A stretch of 64,000 bases of DNA from Streptomyces sp. Alt3 (GTDB lineage: Bacteria; Actinomycetota; Actinomycetes; Streptomycetales; Streptomycetaceae), in the NCBI RefSeq assembly GCF_030719215.1, contig NZ_CP120983.1:7564001-7628000 (forward strand). Direction: 5' to 3'. Made by a program: the position numbers and the translations under genes. The notes below the pieces were generated by a model. The model had not been told where the DNA came from and made no database searches. It saw only the letters and a program-made list of their open reading frames with translations. Positions 57,636-64,000 of the stretch are shown here, piece after piece (positions within the stretch are counted from its first letter, which is position 1; every line of letters begins with the position of its first letter).

Positions 57636-59459
57636 TCAGCGACCGTCCTGCTCCTCGATCGCCGCGGGGCGCGTCTGGGCTGCCCGGACGCGTTCCACGT
57701 CGAGTTTGGTGCCGCGGTCGAAGCGGTAGACGCCGTTCTGCTCCTGGAAGACGTCCGTCAGCTGCGTGTAGCAGTAGCCGAACATGGCGGGGTCCTGGAG
57801 CAGTACGCCGGTGAGGCCCTCGAAGCGCGCGTGGAACTCCTCCTCGTTCCGCACCCGCTCGCCGTAGCCCCAGGAGAGGGTCCGGTCCTCACCGGACTGC
57901 GCGGCGGCGGCCTCCGGGTCCCACCAGATCCCGCCGAACTCGCTCACGAAGTACGGCTGTCCCCGGTAGGGCTGCGAGTAGGCGGCCCCGTTCTCGTAGC
58001 TGTTGACGAACGGTTCGTCCTCGGCCAGCCCGGCCATCTGCCGGCGGAAGGCCTCCGGGTCCTGCTCGTAGCTGTGGGAGTCGTAGATGTCCGTCTCCGC
58101 GACCCGGTGGGCGTAGCCGGACGCGTCGATCACGGGACGCGTGGCGTCGAAGGCCTTGGTGGCCAGGAACATCGCCCGTGTGACGTCGTCGAGCACGGTG
58201 ATGCGGTCGTGCAGCTTCTGGTACGTCTCGTTGAGCGGGCACCAGCCGACGATCGAGGGGTGCGAGTAGTCGCGTTCCACGGCTTCGAGCCACTGGCTGA
58301 CGAAGGAGGCGTCCGGCTGCTGGTTGTCGCCCGACGAACCGCCCGTCTCGCAGCCCCAGTCCCCGAACTCGCCCCACACCAGGTAGCCGAGGCGGTCCGC
58401 GTGGTACAGGAAGCGCTCCTCGAAGACCTTCTGGTGGAGCCGGGCGCCGTTGAAACCGGCTTCCATGGCGAGCTCGATGTCACGGACCAGCGCCTCGTCG
58501 GTGGGCGCGGTCATCAGCCCGTCCGGGTACCAGCCCTGGTCGAGGACGAGACGCTGGAAGACCGGGCGCCCGTTGAGGGTGACCGCCTTGCCCCGCAGAC
58601 CGACGGCGCGCAGCCCGGCGTAGCTGTCCACCGTGTCGAGCACCTCCCCGCGCTCGTCGACGAGTTCGAGCCGCAGGTCGTACAGGTGCGGGTCGTCCGG
58701 ACCCCACTCCCGCCTCCTGTCCGCCGGGACCGGGAGGTGGAGACGGGGCGCGAGGTCCAGGTCGGCGCGTGCCTCGGCCCTGCACACCTCTCCCTCGTCG
58801 TCGCTCAGTACCGCGCGCACCACCTGGCCCGGACGGTTCCCGGACATCGGGAGCTCCAGGTGGAAGGCGGAGCCGGCCAGATCCGGGGTGATCCGGGGGC
58901 GCCTCAGGTGCGCCTCGTGCACGGGCTCCAGCCAGACGGTCTGCCAGATGCCGGTGACCCGGGTGTAGTTGCAGTCGTGGTTGGCGTACTTGATCGCCTG
59001 CTTGCCCCGGGCCTGCGGACCCGAACGGGGATCACGGGCCCGGACGGTGACGACGACGTCCTGCCCGGAGCCCGCGATGTCGCCGAGGTCGGCGGTGAAC
59101 GGCGTGAAGCCGCCGCGGTGGCGCGCCACCTCGGTGCCGTTCGCCCAGACCGTCGTGTCGTGGTCGACCGCCCCGAAGTGCAGTAGGACCCGGCGCCCGG
59201 CCCAGTCGGCCGACAGGGTGAGGACGCGCCGGTACCAGACGGCTTCGAGGAAGTCGGTGTCGCCGATGCCGGACAGCTCGGACTCGGGCGGGAAGGGGAC
59301 GAGGATCTGCCGTTCCAGGTCACGGGTGAGGAGACCGCGTTCGAGACCGCTGTCCCCCCGGTCGGTCTCGAACTGCCAGAGGCCGTTCAGGTTGAGCCAG
59401 TCGCGACGGACGAACTGCGGTCGCGGGTACTCCGGGCGGGGTACGGAGTGAGTGGGCAC
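57636..59459 (-). CDS. Glycoside hydrolase family 2 protein
   Basis: This 607-aa enzyme of the beta-galactosidase/beta-glucuronidase type has an N-terminal jelly-roll sugar-binding domain (LNLNGLWQFETDRG, FGAVDHDTTVWANGTEVARHRGGFTPFTADL), an Ig-like sandwich and a TIM barrel with the acid/base Glu in GWCPLNETYQ and the nucleophile Glu in YFVSEFGGIWWD. There is no signal peptide, so it works inside the cell on imported oligosaccharides. The start is GTG at 59459. It is the last gene of the ABC importer operon (75-nt gap). Confidence 0.9.
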   Translation of the reverse strand: MPTHSVPRPEYPRPQFVRRDWLNLNGLWQFETDRGDSGLERGLLTRDLERQILVPFPPESELSGIGDTDFLEAVWYRRVLTLSADWAGRRVLLHFGAVDHDTTVWANGTEVARHRGGFTPFTADLGDIAGSGQDVVVTVRARDPRSGPQARGKQAIKYANHDCNYTRVTGIWQTVWLEPVHEAHLRRPRITPDLAGSAFHLELPMSGNRPGQVVRAVLSDDEGEVCRAEARADLDLAPRLHLPVPADRRREWGPDDPHLYDLRLELVDERGEVLDTVDSYAGLRAVGLRGKAVTLNGRPVFQRLVLDQGWYPDGLMTAPTDEALVRDIELAMEAGFNGARLHQKVFEERFLYHADRLGYLVWGEFGDWGCETGGSSGDNQQPDASFVSQWLEAVERDYSHPSIVGWCPLNETYQKLHDRITVLDDVTRAMFLATKAFDATRPVIDASGYAHRVAETDIYDSHSYEQDPEAFRRQMAGLAEDEPFVNSYENGAAYSQPYRGQPYFVSEFGGIWWDPEAAAAQSGEDRTLSWGYGERVRNEEEFHARFEGLTGVLLQDPAMFGYCYTQLTDVFQEQNGVYRFDRGTKLDVERVRAAQTRPAAIEEQDGR

Positions 59460-59534
59460 ACATGCTCCAGTCAGTCGTAGGGACGGCGTCGGGCGCCGGC
59501 CCCGGGTGGTACGGAGGGACGGAAGAGGTACGGG

Positions 59535-60434
59535 TCAGGCGCCGCCGAGGCCGGTGGTGGCCACCGAGCTCACGATGCGGCGCTGGAAGAGGAGGAACAC
59601 CACGACCAGCGGCAGCGCCGCCAGCAGAGCCGAGGCCATGGCCTGGGCGTACTGGATGCCGAAGGCGTCCTTGACGGTGGCGAGCCCGACGGGGAGTGTC
59701 ATCAGACCGGGGTCGTTGGTGACGATGAACGGCCACATGAAGTTGTTCCAGGCGCCGATGAACACGAAGATCGACACGGCTGCCACGATCGGCCGGGACA
59801 GCGGCAGCACGACGGACAGGAAGACCCTGAGCTCGGACGCGCCGTCGAGCCGGGCGGCGTCCTCCAGCTCCCGGGGGACGCTGTCGAAGAACCTCTTGAG
59901 GATGAACACCATCATGGGCGCCACCACTTGGGGCAGGATCACCGCCGCGTAGGTGTCGACCAGGTTGAACATCAGCATCTGCTCGAACAGCGGCACGACG
60001 AGGAGCTGCGGCGGGACCATGACCGCGGCGACGGTGACGGTGAGCAGGACGCGACGGCCACGGAAGGCGCCCCGCGAGAAGCCGTAGGCCGCCAGCGTGG
60101 ATATCGCGACGGTGATCAGGGTGACCAGCCCGGCCACGAGGAAGCTGTTGGCCGCCCAGACGGTGACGTTCCCGCGTTCGAGTATCTGCTGGTAGGCGTC
60201 CAGGGTGAAGGCGCCCTTGAAGGGGGACAGGCCCGGCTCGGCGACGTCCTGCTCGCTCTGGAGGGAGGTGGCCACCGCCCAGACGAGCGGCAGCAGCCAG
60301 ACGCCCGCCAGCACGACGAGCGCGGTGCCGGCCAGGACGCGCGGCAGCCGGCCGTGGCCGAGGAGCATGGGGGAGCCGGCACGTTCCCGGGGCGGGAGGC
60401 GGCGGGCCCGCACGGGGCTTGCGGTGGTGGACAT
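59535..60434 (-). CDS. Carbohydrate ABC transporter permease (MalG type)
   Basis: This 299-aa permease has six TM helices and the EAA loop ELEDAARLDGASELRVFLSVVLPLSRP, which docks the ATPase. The start lies 3 nt beyond the stop of the other permease gene, in tight coupling. With its partner and the solute-binding protein it forms a CUT1-type sugar importer. Confidence 0.92.
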   Translation of the reverse strand: MSTTASPVRARRLPPRERAGSPMLLGHGRLPRVLAGTALVVLAGVWLLPLVWAVATSLQSEQDVAEPGLSPFKGAFTLDAYQQILERGNVTVWAANSFLVAGLVTLITVAISTLAAYGFSRGAFRGRRVLLTVTVAAVMVPPQLLVVPLFEQMLMFNLVDTYAAVILPQVVAPMMVFILKRFFDSVPRELEDAARLDGASELRVFLSVVLPLSRPIVAAVSIFVFIGAWNNFMWPFIVTNDPGLMTLPVGLATVKDAFGIQYAQAMASALLAALPLVVVFLLFQRRIVSSVATTGLGGA

Positions 60435-60437
60435 CGG

Positions 60438-61370
60438 TCAGTCCTCCTGGCGGAAGAGGCGGAGCTGCGCGAGCGAGACGAGGATGACGATCGCGAAGAA
60501 GACGTAGGACACGGCGGAGGCGTAGCCCAGCCGGTATCCGGTGAACCCGACGTCGTAGACGTACTCGAGGATCGGACGGGTCGAACCGTTCGGGCCGCCC
60601 TTGGTGAGGATGTAGATCTGGTCGAACACCTTCAGCGACGCGAGGATCTGGAGCATGGCGACCAGGACGGTGGTCCTCCGCAGTTGCGGGAGGGTCACCG
60701 ACCACATACGCCGCCAGGCCCCCGCGCCGTCGAGTGCCGCGGCCTCGTCGAAGACCGTGGGCAGGGACTGCAGGGCGGCGAGGTAGAGCAGGAAGTTGAA
60801 GCCGACCGTCCACCACACCGTGAGGGCCGCGACCGACCACATCGCGACGGACTCGTCGGACAGCCAGCCGACGGGTTCGAGGCCGAGCGCGCCGAGCAGT
60901 TCGTTGCCGAGGCCGACGTCCGGCTGGTAGAGCCAGGTCCAGATGAGGGTCACCACCGTAACCGGCAGCAGGTAGGGCACGAAGAACGACAGGCGCCACG
61001 CCCACTGCCCGGCGAGCCCGCTGTGCACCAGGAGCGCCATGGCGAGTGCGATGAGCACAAGGGGGACGCTGGAGGCCGCGGTGAAGAAGACGGTGTTGCC
61101 GAGGCTGCTCCACACGTCGGGGTCGCCGAAGGCCTCGGCGTAGTTGTCCAGACCGACGAAGGACGTGTCGCGCAGCGCGAGTGAACTGTCGGTGAAGCTC
61201 ATCCAGATGCCCTGGAGCACGGGCCACACGAGGAAGAGGACGAAGGGGACCGCGAAGGGCAGGACGAAGAGCGGGCCCGGTCCCCGGCGGCCGGTCCTGC
61301 GCCCGGGGGACGCGGCGAGGGGCGGTTCGCCGGTCGGGGCGGGGGCCCCGATGGGCGTGGTGGTGGTCAT
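60438..61370 (-). CDS. Sugar ABC transporter permease (MalF/UgpA type)
   Basis: This 310-aa permease has about six TM helices and the EAA loop VFDEAAALDGAGAWRRMWSVTLPQLR. I chose ATG at 61370 with AAGGAG 8 nt upstream; an extended frame exists but overlaps the binding-protein gene. It lies between the solute-binding protein (22-nt gap) and the second permease. Confidence 0.92.
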   Translation of the reverse strand: MTTTTPIGAPAPTGEPPLAASPGRRTGRRGPGPLFVLPFAVPFVLFLVWPVLQGIWMSFTDSSLALRDTSFVGLDNYAEAFGDPDVWSSLGNTVFFTAASSVPLVLIALAMALLVHSGLAGQWAWRLSFFVPYLLPVTVVTLIWTWLYQPDVGLGNELLGALGLEPVGWLSDESVAMWSVAALTVWWTVGFNFLLYLAALQSLPTVFDEAAALDGAGAWRRMWSVTLPQLRRTTVLVAMLQILASLKVFDQIYILTKGGPNGSTRPILEYVYDVGFTGYRLGYASAVSYVFFAIVILVSLAQLRLFRQED

Positions 61371-61392
61371 GTCGGTTACTCCTTCTGCTCGG

Positions 61393-62763
61393 TCAGGCCA
61401 CCGGATTGGGCTGCCGCAGCAGCGTGTTCGCCTCGCGGACCATCTGCCGTACCGCCTTCTCGGCGGAGGTGTTGCCCAGCAGTGCCGACTGGAGTGGCTG
61501 GCACATGCGGTTCTGGAAGTTCGAGGCGGCGCCGGCGAACCAGTTCGGCGGGTCGAGCACCGCAACCTTCCCGGCGTCGGCGTAGGAGGACTGGGGGTCG
61601 AGCTTCGCGTACGCCGGTTCGGCGAGCACCGGCTGGTAGGCCGGGATGTGCCCGGCACTCGCCCAGGTCAGGCTCTGCTTGAGGATCTCCGCGACGTAGC
61701 GGTGCGCCTGCCTGCGGCGGGCCGGGTCGGGGTTGGCCTGGTGCGGCAGGACGTAGCTGTGGGAGTCGGTGTAGACGGCGGGTTCGCCGAACACCTGGGG
61801 GAAGGGCGCGGCCCCGAGCGGGATACCGGACTTCCGGAGCGTGGGCAGCTCCCACTCGCCCAGCATGGCCATGCCGCCGCGGCCTCCCAGGAACCCGGCC
61901 AGGGCGCTGTTGTAGTCGAGGTTGTTGGGATTCGTCCGGCCGTCGAAGAGCTGCTGCATGAACGACACGACCTGTACGGCCGCGTCGGTGTCGATCTCGG
62001 CGGGCCCGCCGTCCGGCAGGGTGAAGGCGGCGCCGGTCTGCGCGTAGAGCGCGGCGAACTGCCGCCAGTTCTGGGCCGTGTCGGTGACGTGGCCGAAGAG
62101 GATGCCGGACTTGCCCGTCACCTCCGCCAGCGCCTTGCCCGCCTCCAGCATGGCCTTCGGCGAACCCATCGGGGCGAGCTCGCCCTTCGGGTCGAGAAGG
62201 CCTGCCTGCTCCGCCGCGTCCCGGTTGTAGAACACGATGAACGGGTGGACGTCCAGGGGGATGGCGTAGACGACGCCCTCGTGTTTCGTGCGCGCCCAGA
62301 CGGCCGGCGTGAAGTGTTTCTCGGTGACGCCGAACTCGGCGAGGAGATCGAGGTCGAACGGGTCCAGCAGCCCGCCCGGGGCGTACCCGGCGAGCCGTGA
62401 CAGGTGCAGGACCGCCACGTCGGAGGCCCGACCGCCGGCGGCCGACATGGCGAGTTTCGTGTAGTACGACGGCCCCCAGTCCAGGATCGTGCGATCGACC
62501 TCGAAGCCGTCGGACCCCTTGGAGACGGCCCGGATCATGTCGTCCATCAGCATGCCGTCACCGCCCTGGAACAGGTCCCACACGTTCAGTGCCGAGGCGT
62601 CGGATGCGGAGGCCCGCGAGGAGCAGCCGGTCAGGGAACCCGTGGCGAGCAACGCGCTCGCACCTGCCGCGCCGTAACGCAGCAGTCGGCGGCGCCCGAT
62701 GCCGGGAGCCGGACCGGGGCCGGGCACGGCCGGCACCTCACGGGGATGGGACGAAGAACTCAT
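61393..62763 (-). CDS. Extracellular sugar-binding lipoprotein (ABC importer)
   Basis: This 456-aa protein has a twin-arginine type signal (RRR at residues 24-26, then GAAGASALLATGSLTGC) with lipobox Cys47, so it is a Tat-exported lipoprotein. The mature part is a family 1 solute-binding protein (DVAVLHLSRLAGYAPGGLLDPFD, YAIPLDVHPFIVFYNRDAAEQAGL, GRGGMAMLGEWELP). It is the first gene of the operon with two permeases and the GH2 enzyme. A LacI operator lies upstream, next to the divergent regulator. No ATP-binding subunit gene is present. Confidence 0.9.
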   Translation of the reverse strand: MSSSSHPREVPAVPGPGPAPGIGRRRLLRYGAAGASALLATGSLTGCSSRASASDASALNVWDLFQGGDGMLMDDMIRAVSKGSDGFEVDRTILDWGPSYYTKLAMSAAGGRASDVAVLHLSRLAGYAPGGLLDPFDLDLLAEFGVTEKHFTPAVWARTKHEGVVYAIPLDVHPFIVFYNRDAAEQAGLLDPKGELAPMGSPKAMLEAGKALAEVTGKSGILFGHVTDTAQNWRQFAALYAQTGAAFTLPDGGPAEIDTDAAVQVVSFMQQLFDGRTNPNNLDYNSALAGFLGGRGGMAMLGEWELPTLRKSGIPLGAAPFPQVFGEPAVYTDSHSYVLPHQANPDPARRRQAHRYVAEILKQSLTWASAGHIPAYQPVLAEPAYAKLDPQSSYADAGKVAVLDPPNWFAGAASNFQNRMCQPLQSALLGNTSAEKAVRQMVREANTLLRQPNPVA

Positions 62764-62886
62764 CGCGGACCTTTCGACGGCCGGACGCTCATGCCGGATC
62801 GGCGGTGGACCGCCGGCACGGGCAGGTCCACCGCACACGGCAGGTGGGTGAGCCGCGCTGGCTGAAACAGTGCGGCCACCTTTTTT

Positions 62887-62898
62887 TACATCGATGTA
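62887..62898. promoter_or_regulatory. LacI operator between importer operon and LacI regulator
   Basis: TACATCGATGTA is a perfect 12-bp palindrome with central CG. It is nested in a longer pair of outer arms, TTTACA (62885-62890) and TGTAAA (62906-62911). It lies in the 272-nt gap between the binding-protein gene and the LacI gene, overlapping the likely importer promoter. Confidence 0.75.
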
Positions 62899-63035
62899 CA
62901 TTCGCTGTAAAGAGTTCGGGCAGTACTGCTGGACGCTAGCCGGAGGGCCGGGCCGGAACCCGGCCGGGAGCCTCCGTCCACCGCGGTCGCACCGGGACAT
63001 AGACTCTGCATCGCTCGAGGCCAGGGAGGTGGGCG

Positions 63036-64000
63036 TGGCACGGCCCAGAATCAAGGACGTCGCACGGCACGCGGGGGTGTCGGAGAAGACGGTGTCCAAC
63101 GTGATCAACGACTACGTCCATGTCTCCGACCGGACCCGGCGCGTCGTCCGCGAGGCCATCGACCATCTCGGCTACCGGGTGAACCTGGCCGGGCGCCACC
63201 TGCGAAAGGGCCGGACGGGCATCATCGCCCTCGTGGTGCCCGAGCTGGACGTGCCGTACTTCGCCGAGCTCGCCCGCCACGTCATCCGTGAGGCGGAGCG
63301 GCTCTCGCTCACCGTGCTCATCCACCAGAGCGGGGCGGACCGCGAGCACGAGCTGGCCGCTCTGGCCGGGTTCGGCTCGGACTTCGTCGACGGGATCATC
63401 CTCAGCCCGCTCGCCCTCACGGCGGACGATGTCAGTGACCGGCCTGGGGCACCCCCGACCGTGCTGCTCGGGGAGCTGCTGGAGGAGGGCGCCGACCATG
63501 TGGCCATCGACAACGAGAAGGCGGCGCGCGAGGCCACTGAGCACCTCATCGGCATCGGGCGGCGGAACATCCTCGCGGTCGGTGGCGTCGAGGTGCCGGG
63601 CCTGGGGACCGCGGAGGCGCGTACCCGTGGATACCTGGCAGCGCTGGCCGAGGCGGGAATCAGCCATCGCCCGGAGGCACTGCTGCCCGTGGACGACTTC
63701 AGGATGCCCGACGGCGCCCGGGCGGTGGCCGCGGCCCTGCGCGCCGGGGAGCGACCCGACGCACTGCTGTGCCTCAACGACCAGCTGGCCCTCGGCGCGT
63801 TGCGCTCCCTGTACGAATCAGGCCTCCGCGTCCCCGAGGACGTGGCGGTGATCGGCTTCGACGATGTGGAAGGGGGCCGCTTCAGCGTGCCGACGCTGAG
63901 CACCGTGGCACCCGACAAGGCGGCGGTCGCCAGGGTCGCCGTCGAGCTTCTGCACCGGCGCATCGAGGAAGCCGCGCAGGGCCCGGAGGCGTCCGGCGCC
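63036..64000 (+). CDS. LacI-family regulator of the GH2/ABC locus (3' end cut by window)
   Basis: GTG at 63036 opens a frame that runs to the window edge, giving about 321 residues. It starts VARPRIKDVARHAGVSEKTVSNVINDYVHVSDRTRRVV (LacI HTH and hinge), followed by GIIALVVPELDVPYFAELARHVIREAERLS, DGIILSPLALTADD, AVGGVEVPGLGTAEARTRGYLAALAEAGI and VIGFDDVEGGRFSVPTLSTV (sugar-binding domain). AGGGAGG lies about 5 nt upstream. It faces away from the importer operon and probably represses it until the sugar is present. Only the last ~20 residues are missing. Confidence 0.92.

Overview
The window is a typical piece of Streptomyces chromosome. It is strongly GC-rich, with G or C in nearly every third codon position. 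Many starts are GTG or TTG, there are many TetR/LacI/ROK/MarR/LysR/DeoR regulators, and several families known mainly from streptomycetes occur (DUF5134, DUF6332, DUF6421, DUF6643, DUF6986, SCO4225-type membrane protein). Species cannot be assigned from sequence alone. No rRNA, tRNA, CRISPR array, transposase or integrase was seen. Both edges cut genes: a PAP2 phosphatase on the left and a LacI regulator on the right.

Layout. 1-3.6 kb: PAP2 phosphatase, M56 peptidase and DUF5134 on the minus strand, then an acetyltransferase and a glycerophosphodiesterase. 3.8-7.1 kb: an overlapping DUF6421 / SDR / threonine aldolase operon closed by a perfect hairpin. 7.3-11.4 kb: PlsC-type acyltransferase, thioredoxin, a leaderless HVDL-type leader peptide before a flavin reductase, and etfBA. 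11.4-16.4 kb: DUF6986 aldolase-like enzyme, a LacI regulator divergent from a ROK sugar kinase around a perfect LacI operator, a 58-aa protein and a P-loop kinase/NUDIX fusion. 16.7-25.8 kb: M20 dipeptidase, geranylgeranyl-reductase-type flavoenzyme, deazaflavin-type nitroreductase divergent from a TetR regulator over repeated operators, DUF6332, MarR, a decayed tandem-repeat array, a mycothiol-dependent isomerase-like protein, an MFS transporter and a ROK regulator. 25.9-31.9 kb: a TetR-DUF4865-phosphotriesterase operon, an anti-sigma-type ATPase, a protein with an N-terminal pentapeptide repeat, a cysteine-synthase-like PLP enzyme, an SRPBCC protein and a DeoR regulator. 32.2-37.9 kb: a large membrane alpha/beta hydrolase overlapping tail to tail with a beta-helix/AAA+ protein, then an Rv1733c-type membrane protein. 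38-44.8 kb: MOSC and DUF6643 proteins, then a likely accessory patch (NUDIX, cupin, methyltransferase, 2-TM protein and a gene-poor 1 kb) before a TerD-family protein. 44.9-55.8 kb: HpnB-like glycosyltransferase, Glu/Asp racemase, membrane protein, lnt, NUDIX, MHS transporter, LysR with a divergent IMPase-like/F420-reductase-like pair, and a receptor-type Ser/Thr kinase with lectin repeats. 56-64 kb: a DJ-1/PfpI protein with its TetR regulator and three operator copies, then an ABC sugar importer with a GH2 glycosidase divergent from a LacI regulator.

Working together. The clearest functional units are etfBA (electron transfer from acyl-CoA dehydrogenases), the LacI/ABC/GH2 sugar locus (uptake of an oligosaccharide and its cleavage, with no ATPase subunit encoded), and the TetR/DJ-1 locus. 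The flavin reductase with its leader peptide is a probable sulfur-responsive unit. A recurrent theme is leaderless starts: a TANNNT hexamer 6-7 nt before the start codon with no Shine-Dalgarno sequence, seen for about ten genes.
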